In this document: positions 23,839-32,538 of the stretch, piece after piece
Layout: the number at the start of each line of letters is the position of its first letter
Position numbering within the stretch: position 1 is the first letter of the stretch
Origin: an uncultured bacterium
GTDB lineage: Bacteria; Vulcanimicrobiota; CADAWZ01
DNA length: 49,464 bases
NCBI GenBank assembly: GCA_949288455.1
Contig: CASEKF010000028.1
Location: forward strand, 1 to 49,464
Direction: 5' to 3'
The notes under the pieces: model-generated
What the model was told of the DNA's origin: nothing
Databases searched by the model: none
The model's input: the letters and a program-made list of their open reading frames with translations, nothing else
Position numbers and translations under genes: made by a program

Positions 23839-25473
23839 ATGAATAAATTCTTTGTTTTCCTTCTTATTTATATATTCTTTTTAAGCTCTTCCGCTTTATG
23901 TTCTCAGTCCGGCGAGCTTATGAGGAAAGGCAACGCATTCGCCGCGAAGAAGCAGTATAAGCAGGCGGCCGAATGTTATGAAAAGTTGGTTTCAATGAAA
24001 CCTTCGGATCCTGTTTTAAAAAATAATTTAGGTTTTCTTTACGCCGAGATGGGTTATTACAGACAAGCTTTAGATCTTTACGAAGAAGCTTTAAAATTGA
24101 AACCTTCCTATAAAGACGCGGAAAACAATATTTTGGCAGCTGCGGCCAGATATGCTCAAGAGCTTATAGAAAGCGGGAAATACGACTCCGCCGTATCTAT
24201 GCTTGAGTCTGTGAAGCGGCGCTTCCCCGACGCCGGCGAAATTTATTATTTTTTGGGAGTAGCTTATCAGGCTCAAGGCAAATTTAAAGAGGCCTTGGAC
24301 GAATGGAAAAAGTCCGCCGATATCAATCCTGATTCCAGTATCGCTTTATATGTCGAGGGAATTGAAAAAATAATAAAAGGAGACAAAGAAGGAGCCGTAA
24401 AAGTTCTTAAAGCTTCTCTTGAAAAAATGCCCGATAACGCATACGCCGGCAATATGTTGGGGATCCTTCAAGTCCAGGCCGGGCGTCTCGACGAAGCGCA
24501 AAAAACTTTTGAAACCGTGATTAAGCGTCGTCCGAATTATGTTGAGGCATATTTTAACTTGGCGTATTTAGCCGAGCGTCGTTCAGATATTCAGACGGCC
24601 GTTAAATATTACAAAATGGCTTCCGTGAAAAATCCTTATTCTCTCAAAGCTTTGATGGCGATGGGGAAAATTTATTTTCAAACAAATCGTTTTTTTGACG
24701 CCGAGAGCTGTTATAAGAGAGCCAGCAGACTTTTTCCTTTTTCTTCTGACCTTCATAAATCTTTGGCTTTAACTTACGCTAAACAAAATAAATATCCTCT
24801 GGCCGTCGAAGAATTTGAAACCGCCGCGAGAATGAATCCCGACGACGCCGAGGCCTGGTATGCTCTAGGCGCGTTATATCAGGCCGCCGGGGCTGAGAAT
24901 TCGGAATATCTGAAAAAAGCTGAGCAGGCTTTTCAAAAGTGCGCTTCCGTTAAAGATTCTTCTTACGCTCCTCTAGCGGAATCGAAATTGGCTCAGTTAG
25001 GGGCAGGTTCTTTTTCTTCGAACGATTCGCCTTCTATGGCAAATTCGCCCGGAACTTCCGCTCCCAGAGCCGTTACCGCCGAAAGTCCGGAAGGAGACCT
25101 TTCGCTGTCTATTCCGCCCGAATGGACGGAAGTTCCGGCTTCTTCCGGAGGGGATAAATATTTGTGGTTAATGTCCTTGTTAGAAAAAGGAGCTCTGTTT
25201 ACAGTTTATAGACCTTCGGAGTCTTCCGGAGAATCGGTCGCTTTAGCGGAAGCGGAAAAGCGAATGAACGAACTTACCGATATTAAGAAGTCTACGGCGA
25301 CTTTTTCAGGCCGAGCTTTTTCTGTTTATGAAGGCAAGACTAAATCGGGGCAGATAAGAATCGTTTACGTCGCTTTCAATAAGGGCAAAACTTATATGTT
25401 TGAAGCTGAGATTCCTAAATCTAACGTTCTTTCGGAAATTGAAAAAATTATGAATAGCGTCGTATTGAGGTGA
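23839..25473 (+). CDS. Exported tetratricopeptide-repeat protein with C-terminal PsbP/DcrB-like domain
   Basis: 544 residues. The signal peptide MNKFFVFLLIYIFFLSSSALC is probably cut near residue 21. Residues about 25-380 hold eight or more TPR units, for example QAAECYEKLVSMKPSDPVLKNNLGFLY and EALDEWKKSADINPDS. A Ser/Pro linker follows (about 395-425). The last 120 residues begin LSLSIPPEWTEVP and resemble the domain of the lipoprotein at 1002. It likely scaffolds an envelope complex. The outer-membrane-protein gene starts 4 bases after its stop, so the two are an operon and may work together. No enzyme motif. Confidence 0.88.
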   Translation: MNKFFVFLLIYIFFLSSSALCSQSGELMRKGNAFAAKKQYKQAAECYEKLVSMKPSDPVLKNNLGFLYAEMGYYRQALDLYEEALKLKPSYKDAENNILAAAARYAQELIESGKYDSAVSMLESVKRRFPDAGEIYYFLGVAYQAQGKFKEALDEWKKSADINPDSSIALYVEGIEKIIKGDKEGAVKVLKASLEKMPDNAYAGNMLGILQVQAGRLDEAQKTFETVIKRRPNYVEAYFNLAYLAERRSDIQTAVKYYKMASVKNPYSLKALMAMGKIYFQTNRFFDAESCYKRASRLFPFSSDLHKSLALTYAKQNKYPLAVEEFETAARMNPDDAEAWYALGALYQAAGAENSEYLKKAEQAFQKCASVKDSSYAPLAESKLAQLGAGSFSSNDSPSMANSPGTSAPRAVTAESPEGDLSLSIPPEWTEVPASSGGDKYLWLMSLLEKGALFTVYRPSESSGESVALAEAEKRMNELTDIKKSTATFSGRAFSVYEGKTKSGQIRIVYVAFNKGKTYMFEAEIPKSNVLSEIEKIMNSVVLR

Positions 25474-25477
25474 ATTT

Positions 25478-27415
25478 ATGTTAAGGGTTTTAACATGTCT
25501 CTTTATTGCTTTATTTTTATCGATATCTGCGGTTTCTCTATCTTTTGCTTCCGAAATTAACGGCAAGGCGGTCCAAAATTCTTTGACGTCTTCTGAAAAT
25601 AAGCTTAATTCCAATCGCTCGGCTACGGATTCGGATAAAAAGTCGGATAAAAAAGATCTTGCAATAGACGTTGCAAAGGACTCCGACGAAGACAATTCTT
25701 GGAAATTTGCCGCGGTAAGCCGTAATCTTGCGGTTTTTTCGTCTATTTTCGGCCCGGGGGCTTCTCTCGCTTCCTTATATGACTTTTCTATTTATAATTC
25801 CAGTATGTACAAAAGTATTAAGGTCTCCAACGGTACGGGAATTTCCATGAATTCTAAATATCCTTTGGTTTCAGGATCCGCTTTTACTTCTGAAACTGCT
25901 TTGAGCGGAGCGTATAAGCTTAATTCTAATTTAACCGCAGGTTTTTCTCTTAATTTGTACGCTAATTTGGATTCTGACGACGTAAATTTACCCGGAGAGC
26001 CTATTCAGAGACTTTCAAGAGTCTACGGAGTTAATATTCCTTCGGGAAATTGGACTTCGTTACAGTCTGCGCCTTATTTAGAATCTTCTAAGATTCCCGG
26101 GTTGTTTCTGGCTCTGGATAAAATTTACGTTAAAGGAGAAAGCGAAAGATCTAACTGGGCGTTGGAAGCGGGTTCGTTATATCCTTCCCTAGGCAAAAAG
26201 TATAATAAATATATAAACGTCAATTATTTTTTGCTTCGTTATCCCGTTTCGCAGATGAGCGCTTTTGGACATTTATCGTCTTTGGATTCTATTTACAGCG
26301 GTTTTGACGAAGAAGAATCTACTCCTTCATACGGAGTTCGGTTTTCAGGCAAGTCGAATGACTTTTATTATGAAGCTTTCAGCTGCGCCGTTGACGAGTC
26401 TCCCGTATCTGTAGGGGAATTTTTCCGTTATAGCGGTTTAACGCTTGGATTAGCTTCCGAGAATTTGCGGTTGGGGCTTTCTTTCGCTCATTGTTTTGGA
26501 GGGTTGCTGGGCGAAGAAGCCGAGGAGGCTCAGGCGAATACTTGCAGACAGGATGTTTTCGGATTGCACGGAGAGTATGATTTTAGCGATTGTTTCGGGG
26601 CTTTTTTTATGATGGGAACTACTGATTATAATCAAAATGGCGCTCTGGACGGTCATAGGTATGCGGGCAGGGCTTTTTACGGAGGAGCGTCCTTACATTC
26701 GGCGGATAAGCGTTCGCAGTTTAAGGTTTCTTGGCAACATGTTTCGCCGGATTACGATCCTTTAGGTTTTCATAAAGCTTCGATTTTTCATAATAACTAC
26801 GAAGGTTGTAAATTCGAGGCTTTGAAGTATTGGGGTACTGAAGAAGAGAGAGAAAAAGAACGAAACAAATTTTCAATTTCATATTCTGATTTGAGTCAGA
26901 TTGAGACTGATATCGGAAATCCTGATTTTAAATACAAATATATTTACGGCGATTATTTTTTCCCTGACGGAGCCGTTGGAGCAAGAGGAAAAGTAACCGT
27001 ATTGTCTCCGTCTTTAAACGTATATTTTAGAAATTTGAAACTTTCCGTCGGAGCTGAATATGAAAAGATGCGTCTTTTTAGATCGGAAGATTATCTGGGT
27101 TCAGAATATTTAAAAAACGTAGACAATTATTCTTTTTGGGCGGCTTATGATATAGATAAACACTGGAACGTCGCCGCAGGGTACAGAGAAGTAAATTTTG
27201 GCGGAGAGTGGTCTGTAGACGAAGAGAATATACCGTATTTGCAAAAAGTTTCGATTCCTAAAATTCAAATTTGTTATAAAAATGAAGATTATTCCAAAAT
27301 AAATCTTCAGGCCCAATTTTTAGATTTTAAAGATATGACTCCGTTTGTGCCTTTAGCTTCCGAAAATGATTGGCATGGAGCCGCTCTTTTGCTTGAAACT
27401 TCCCTTATGTTTTGA
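25478..27415 (+). CDS. Probable outer-membrane beta-barrel protein
   Basis: 645 residues with a Sec signal (MLRVLTCLFIALFLSISAVSLSFAS). After a polar, charged segment (about 30-80) the chain alternates short beta strands and Asp/Ser/Gly-rich turns. Aromatic residues line strand ends (SWKFAAVSRNLAVFSSIFG, NWALEAGSLYPSLG, FWAAYDIDKHWNVAAGYREV). It ends in LLLETSLMF; a C-terminal Phe preceded by alternating hydrophobics is the sorting signal for BAM-inserted barrels. No known porin motif is recognisable. It is coupled to the TPR gene, with GAGGTG overlapping that stop as RBS. Pore, receptor or adhesin cannot be told apart. Confidence 0.75.
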   Translation: MLRVLTCLFIALFLSISAVSLSFASEINGKAVQNSLTSSENKLNSNRSATDSDKKSDKKDLAIDVAKDSDEDNSWKFAAVSRNLAVFSSIFGPGASLASLYDFSIYNSSMYKSIKVSNGTGISMNSKYPLVSGSAFTSETALSGAYKLNSNLTAGFSLNLYANLDSDDVNLPGEPIQRLSRVYGVNIPSGNWTSLQSAPYLESSKIPGLFLALDKIYVKGESERSNWALEAGSLYPSLGKKYNKYINVNYFLLRYPVSQMSAFGHLSSLDSIYSGFDEEESTPSYGVRFSGKSNDFYYEAFSCAVDESPVSVGEFFRYSGLTLGLASENLRLGLSFAHCFGGLLGEEAEEAQANTCRQDVFGLHGEYDFSDCFGAFFMMGTTDYNQNGALDGHRYAGRAFYGGASLHSADKRSQFKVSWQHVSPDYDPLGFHKASIFHNNYEGCKFEALKYWGTEEEREKERNKFSISYSDLSQIETDIGNPDFKYKYIYGDYFFPDGAVGARGKVTVLSPSLNVYFRNLKLSVGAEYEKMRLFRSEDYLGSEYLKNVDNYSFWAAYDIDKHWNVAAGYREVNFGGEWSVDEENIPYLQKVSIPKIQICYKNEDYSKINLQAQFLDFKDMTPFVPLASENDWHGAALLLETSLMF

Positions 27416-27536
27416 GAACGCATAATTTAGAGGTTTTTAAAATATAAGTCCGGCATGAAGTTTTTTTGTATTATTAAAGGAATTTAGACTTTTTGTAAAA
27501 AATAGCTTTATAAAGTTTTAATTTTTGTAAAGATAG

Positions 27537-27576
27537 ACGCTTTTTCGGCTGTTAGTTATGAAAACCCGTTAAGCGT
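27537..27576 (+). promoter_or_regulatory. Possible structured 5' leader of the diguanylate cyclase gene
   Basis: ACGCTT (27537-27542) pairs with AAGCGT (27571-27576). An inner CGG/CCG pairing (27546-27548 with 27566-27568) is separated by a small internal loop. The hairpin ends just before the AAAGGCGGA ribosome-binding region, so it could modulate translation. It does not match a riboswitch class I recognise. Confidence 0.3.
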
Positions 27577-27588
27577 AAAGGCGGAAAA

Positions 27589-30318
27589 ATGAATGTCTCG
27601 CGAGCTCAGTCTGCTGCGGCTGTCATATGTTTCTTGCTAGTTGTTAATCTAGTTTGGGTTTCCTTTGCTCTTTTCGGCCGTAACATGCCTTTTGATTTTT
27701 TATGCTTGTTTACTCTTTTGGCTTTAGCTGCGGTATTGGAGCTTTGCGCCGTCGAAGTTCCTTATTACGGCTACGTTAGCGTAGGGCTTCCCGTATATTT
27801 GTTCGCTATGATGTATTCCGACGCAGGAGGATGGGGAGGAGCTTTATTAGCGGCTTCATTTGGCATTTTAGTCAGAACGTTTATAAAGAATAATCAGCCT
27901 ATGCTTTATAAAATAGCCGATCTTGCTTCGTCTTTGCTTGCCGTGACGATAGCGGTATACGCTTTTACTTTTGTTTTGAACGGAATAAACGATAGCCCTT
28001 TAAAAGTTTCTATCAAATTGATTTCCGCTTTTGAGGCATTAAAAACAGATCCGGGTTCCTTTCCTATCGAAGCTTTTACCGTGGCTTTCATTGCTTCGAT
28101 GATAGCCTTTTTTGCCGTAGATTTTTTCTTTACCGTTTCCACGGCTTGTTTTCTAACCGAAGAACATATGCTTGCCTGGAATAAGATACGTAATAAAATT
28201 CGTTTGTTTTATTGCGTGTCTTTTGCCGTCGCGTCTACGGCGTATTTTACAATGGCTTATTCTCCCTATGCATGGATATGGATCGCGCTTCTTATTTTCG
28301 GTTTTTATAAAGCGTTGTTTTATGTTATCGAAGAAGTTTCGACGATGGACAGCGAACAGCTTTCTCAGGATTTAAGATCTTCTGAATCAAGATGCGAACA
28401 ACTGGAAAAATCTTCTCTTCAGCTTAGCGTCGATTTAAAGAAAAAGATAGACGAAATTTCCGTATTATATGAAATGGCAAAAGCGATAGGTAGCAGCATT
28501 AATTTGGAAAGCGCCGTTTCGATAACTATGGCTATGGTTAGAAAATTCGTCAGGTATCAGTCGTTAATCATATTCCTTTTTAAAAAAGGAGTTCTTTCCG
28601 TTTTTAAGGCCGATTCTCCTTATAGAGGCGCTATTTCTAGCGAAGGACTGCCAAATATTAAAGAAACAATCGTATACGAAGCCGTTCAAATGCGTATGCA
28701 GAAATTTATTTCTGAAGATCAGGAAAAAAATCCGGAAAAACTTTTTGAAAATGAAATTTCCGCGATATGCATTCCTTTTTTGGTTAAAGAAAAGATTTTA
28801 GGAGCTCTTTATATAGGCGACATAAAAAGTCGGGCTTATCATCAGGGACATTTAAATATTCTGTCCGCCCTTTCCGTGTTAGCGTCGATAGCTATCGATT
28901 CGGCTCAGCTTTATCAGGAAAAAGAATCTTCTTTAGCCGAAACGAAAAAACTTAACGACGAACTGACTAAAAACCTGAAACGAACTTCTATGCTTAACGA
29001 ACTGGGCAAATATCTTGGAACCAGTTTAAAAGTTGACGATAATCTTGACTTTATATGTTCTAAGATTAAAACTGTAATTGATTTTCAGACGTTTGTTATT
29101 TTTGTGGTTTCTACGCCTGACAAAGATTCTGACGATCCTCCTTTAGTCATTCCAAAGCGCGTCGTAGGACCGTATGCTAAAACTATTTCCGAACTTTCTT
29201 TTAAGCATGATAAGGGGATTTTAGGTTGGGTTATTGCGAATAAGAAACCCGTGAGACTTTCTTCCGAGGAACAAAGCGAATATCCTAACGTTTTTGAAAA
29301 CGAAAAGTCTTCTTTAATCGCTCCGATGCTTGTTGAAGATAAGGTTACCGGAATTTTTTATATGGGAAGCGCAAAGGAAAACTTTTATGACGCTAACTCT
29401 TTAAATCTAATTTCCACGATAGCGTATCAAACCGCTATGGCTATGAAAAACGCCGAGCTTTACGAGAGCATGGTCGCTTTAGCGATAAGCGACGGTCTGA
29501 CCGGCCTTTATACGCATAGGTATTTTCAGGAACGTTTAGTGGAGTTTTGTAAAGAATATGAGAGGACTAATAAGTCATTTTCTTTGATAATGATCGATAC
29601 GGATCATTTTAAGTCTTATAACGACGCTATGGGACATCCTGAAGGGGATAAACTTCTTAAGGAAATAGCAGGTTTAATAAAATCATGTTGCAGAGACGCA
29701 GATTTAGTCGCCAGATATGGAGGAGACGAATTCGTAGTTATTTTAAAGGAATCTGATAAAGCTAACTCCGTAAGGGTAGCGGAAAGAATTAGAGAAGCTT
29801 TTCTAAGGCAATTTTCAGATTATAAAGTAAAAGTGACGGCTAGCATAGGAGTGGCTACTTTCCCTGAGGACGCCGTTAAGAAGGAAGAATTAATCGTCGC
29901 GGTGGACAACGCTCTTTACGAATCTAAGAAGAACGGTAGAAATAGGGTGACCTGCGCTCCTTTAAAAGAGGGCGAAGTTGAAAAAATCGCTAAATCTTCT
30001 ACGCTTAGTAAAACTAACGCGATGAATAAAACGAACGAATTGAATCCGGCGCAGCTTTTTGAAATGCGTCAGAGCTTTTTTCATGAGATGCAGTCTCATT
30101 CCAGCGTTCTTTTAAGCGACGACGAAACGGAAAAAAGAGCGAGTCAGGATTCTTCCGGCAGATTTCATGTTCCCGACGCTCCGTCTGCAAAGGCTTCTCA
30201 GCGACTTGCCAAATCTGAAACTACTCAAGTTTTTCAGCAGCCTTCGGCCGTCGGCGGACAGGCCGGCGAAAATAAATTTATCGACGGCTCTTTTGACACT
30301 AATAAAATGAAAAGATAA
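27589..30318 (+). CDS. Membrane-bound GAF-GAF-GGDEF diguanylate cyclase
   Basis: 909 residues. Residues 1-240 hold about seven membrane segments (ICFLLVVNLVWVSFALFG onward), a MASE-like sensory domain. A coiled segment (about 250-295) leads to two GAF domains (about 295-435 and 470-615). The GGDEF domain (about 630-795) has an intact GGDEF at 711-715, so it should make c-di-GMP from GTP. RDAD at 702-705 is the RxxD inhibitory I-site at the canonical distance, so product inhibition is likely. A polar Ser/Gln-rich tail of over 100 residues follows and is unusual. The response-regulator/kinase pair starts 30 bases downstream, suggesting joint signalling. Confidence 0.93.
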   Translation: MNVSRAQSAAAVICFLLVVNLVWVSFALFGRNMPFDFLCLFTLLALAAVLELCAVEVPYYGYVSVGLPVYLFAMMYSDAGGWGGALLAASFGILVRTFIKNNQPMLYKIADLASSLLAVTIAVYAFTFVLNGINDSPLKVSIKLISAFEALKTDPGSFPIEAFTVAFIASMIAFFAVDFFFTVSTACFLTEEHMLAWNKIRNKIRLFYCVSFAVASTAYFTMAYSPYAWIWIALLIFGFYKALFYVIEEVSTMDSEQLSQDLRSSESRCEQLEKSSLQLSVDLKKKIDEISVLYEMAKAIGSSINLESAVSITMAMVRKFVRYQSLIIFLFKKGVLSVFKADSPYRGAISSEGLPNIKETIVYEAVQMRMQKFISEDQEKNPEKLFENEISAICIPFLVKEKILGALYIGDIKSRAYHQGHLNILSALSVLASIAIDSAQLYQEKESSLAETKKLNDELTKNLKRTSMLNELGKYLGTSLKVDDNLDFICSKIKTVIDFQTFVIFVVSTPDKDSDDPPLVIPKRVVGPYAKTISELSFKHDKGILGWVIANKKPVRLSSEEQSEYPNVFENEKSSLIAPMLVEDKVTGIFYMGSAKENFYDANSLNLISTIAYQTAMAMKNAELYESMVALAISDGLTGLYTHRYFQERLVEFCKEYERTNKSFSLIMIDTDHFKSYNDAMGHPEGDKLLKEIAGLIKSCCRDADLVARYGGDEFVVILKESDKANSVRVAERIREAFLRQFSDYKVKVTASIGVATFPEDAVKKEELIVAVDNALYESKKNGRNRVTCAPLKEGEVEKIAKSSTLSKTNAMNKTNELNPAQLFEMRQSFFHEMQSHSSVLLSDDETEKRASQDSSGRFHVPDAPSAKASQRLAKSETTQVFQQPSAVGGQAGENKFIDGSFDTNKMKR

Positions 30319-30348
30319 AAATAACTCTTATTTATCGAGGTTTGAAAT

Positions 30349-31053
30349 ATGGAGAAATATAAGATTTTAGTGGCGGACGACGAGACTGCTATCGTTGAGT
30401 TTATCGAAATAAATTTAAAGCGCGCCGATTTTGAAGTTTTGAAGGCTTATAACGGAGTAGAGGCTCTTGATTTGATAGAGTCTGAAAAACCGGATTTAGT
30501 AGTCCTGGATTTAATGATGCCGGAAATGGATGGCTTTGAAGTGTGTAAAAAGACGCGTTTGTTTTCCGACGTTCCAATAATTATGCTTACCGCAAAGGGC
30601 GACGATTACGATAAAATCATAGGCTTGGAATTTGGAGCGGACGATTATATGGTGAAGCCTTTTAATCCTTGGGAATTGATAGCGAGAATCCAGGCTATTT
30701 TGAGAAGATCGTCTAAAAAGCCTCTTGACGAAAAAAATGCCAGACTTATTTACGGAAATATGACTATAGATTCTCTCGGTCGAAAAGTTTGGAAAAATGG
30801 ATCTTTGATAGAATTGACTCCAAGAGAATATGATCTGTTGATGCTTTTTTCTTCTAATCCGGGTAAGAATTTTTCGCGCGAAGAAGTTAGAAAAAGGATT
30901 TGGGGGCATGAATTTATTGAAGAAAGAAGCATAGACGTTTATGTTAGGCGTCTTAGAGATAAGATCGAGGATTCTCCGGATTCGCCTTCTATGATTTTGA
31001 CGATTTGGGGGGTAGGTTATAAATCTAATCCGGATATATTTGATAAAAAATGA
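30349..31053 (+). CDS. OmpR/PhoB-family response regulator
   Basis: 234 residues. The receiver domain (1-120) has the acidic pair in VADDE, phosphoacceptor D54 in VVLDLMMPEMDG, Thr in IMLTAKG and Lys in MVKPFNPWEL. The C-terminal winged helix (about 135-230) has LTPREYDLLMLF and RSIDVYVRRLRDKIE, typical DNA-binding signatures. The stop overlaps the histidine-kinase ATG by 4 bases, so they are a cognate pair. The target genes are unknown; the upstream diguanylate cyclase and downstream radical SAM gene are candidates by proximity only. Confidence 0.97.
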   Translation: MEKYKILVADDETAIVEFIEINLKRADFEVLKAYNGVEALDLIESEKPDLVVLDLMMPEMDGFEVCKKTRLFSDVPIIMLTAKGDDYDKIIGLEFGADDYMVKPFNPWELIARIQAILRRSSKKPLDEKNARLIYGNMTIDSLGRKVWKNGSLIELTPREYDLLMLFSSNPGKNFSREEVRKRIWGHEFIEERSIDVYVRRLRDKIEDSPDSPSMILTIWGVGYKSNPDIFDKK

Positions 31054-32495
31054 AAAAAATTATAGATTTTTTCGGCAATATGAGGTGGAAGCTTTTATTA
31101 AGCTATCTGATCCTTATTATCTTTAATATATCTCTTATGGGATGGTTGTTTTATATTTTTACTACGAGCCATTTTTTCTCCACCAGAGAGGAGTATCTTG
31201 CGGCTGCGGCGGACTATTTCGTTAAGTTCGTCGCAGCGAATATGGAAACTGAGAGCGAATTTGTAGGAGCGTCTAAATTTTTTCTGCGTCAGAATTGGGA
31301 AAAGATGGATTATGAACTTGTCGTCACGGATCTGTCAGGAAATATAATCGCGGATTCCAGGTCTCTCGACGAACGTTTAGCCTTATTTTCCGATTCAATT
31401 AATAAAGATCCAAGAGTAAAAGCCGCTTTATCGGAGGGCAAACAATCTTCCTGGCGGGAGATGGGCGAAGACTATCCGATGATTTACGTATGTTTTCCCG
31501 TTTTTTTTGAAACTAAGATAATTGGAGCGGTAAAATTAGGAATGTCAACGGACGATGTGAACGCTCTGTCCAAGATTTTGCGGGATTATTTTATCGTTAC
31601 TTTTATCTTGTCTTCAATCGCGGCGTTATGTCTGGGCCTAATATTTGTGCGCAACATCATGACGCCCGTTCGCAAAATAAGAGATATGGCTTCGGAAATA
31701 TCTTTAGGCAATTTTGACGGTCGGTTAAATTATACGGCCATGGATGAGCTTGGCGATCTCAGCAAAACTATAAATAAGATGGCGGAGGATCTTAAAAAAT
31801 TTGAACAAACTCGGAATTTGTTTTTGGCGAACATTTCTCATGAATTAAAAACTCCTCTTACTATCATTAAAGGTTTTACCATGACCATGGCCGGAGATCC
31901 TGAAACTTCAGATATTCAAAAGCATTATCTCGACACGATCAACAAGGAGGCGGATAGACTTACGAGGCTGGTAAACGAACTTTTAGAGCTTAGTAAGATC
32001 AGAACCGGCCGTATATCTTTAAAGCCAAGCTTATGCAACGTCAACGATTTTTTGTCTTCTATCGTTTTTCAGATGGAATCCAGAGCTTCAGACTGCGGCT
32101 GCGTTTTGTCCTTTAAGCCCGGCGAAGGCGTTCCCGATATTTTTATTGATCAGGATAAAATCAAGGAAGTAATGATAAATCTTATAGACAACGGGTTAAA
32201 ATATTCTAAAGGTCATGGAGAACTTCCCGAAGTTATCGTAGAAAGTTCGTTTACAAATAACTTTGTAGAGATAAGCGTTAAGGATACCGGACCAGGGATT
32301 TCCGAAGAGGATATAGACAAGGTTTTCGAACGCTTTTTCAGAGGAGGAAGCAGGAGTCAAAAGGTAGAAGGGGTTGGCTTAGGTTTAGCTATCGCCAGAG
32401 AAATAACGCTCGCTCATAACGGTAATTTATCCGTATCAAGTCCTAAAAATACGGGCTGTATTTTTACGGTGTCTCTGCCGATAAAATTTGTATAA
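31050..32495 (+). CDS. Sensor histidine kinase (HAMP-HisKA-HATPase)
   Basis: 481 residues. TM1 is at about 12-35, with a periplasmic domain of about 130 residues that looks like a PAS/dCache-type single sensor (ELVVTDLSGNIIADSR, MIYVCFPVF). TM2 is at about 178-202 and HAMP at about 203-255. HisKA carries H264 in FLANISHELKTPLT. The ATPase domain has the N box (INLIDNGLKYS), G1 (DTGPGISEEDIDKVFERFF) and G2 (GVGLGLAIAREI). It autophosphorylates on His264 and passes phosphate to the overlapping response regulator. The stimulus is unknown. Confidence 0.97.
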   Translation: MKKIIDFFGNMRWKLLLSYLILIIFNISLMGWLFYIFTTSHFFSTREEYLAAAADYFVKFVAANMETESEFVGASKFFLRQNWEKMDYELVVTDLSGNIIADSRSLDERLALFSDSINKDPRVKAALSEGKQSSWREMGEDYPMIYVCFPVFFETKIIGAVKLGMSTDDVNALSKILRDYFIVTFILSSIAALCLGLIFVRNIMTPVRKIRDMASEISLGNFDGRLNYTAMDELGDLSKTINKMAEDLKKFEQTRNLFLANISHELKTPLTIIKGFTMTMAGDPETSDIQKHYLDTINKEADRLTRLVNELLELSKIRTGRISLKPSLCNVNDFLSSIVFQMESRASDCGCVLSFKPGEGVPDIFIDQDKIKEVMINLIDNGLKYSKGHGELPEVIVESSFTNNFVEISVKDTGPGISEEDIDKVFERFFRGGSRSQKVEGVGLGLAIAREITLAHNGNLSVSSPKNTGCIFTVSLPIKFV

Positions 32496-32538
32496 TACGT
32501 TTTAATGCGATTAATTATATTAGAAGGGATTTTTATGT

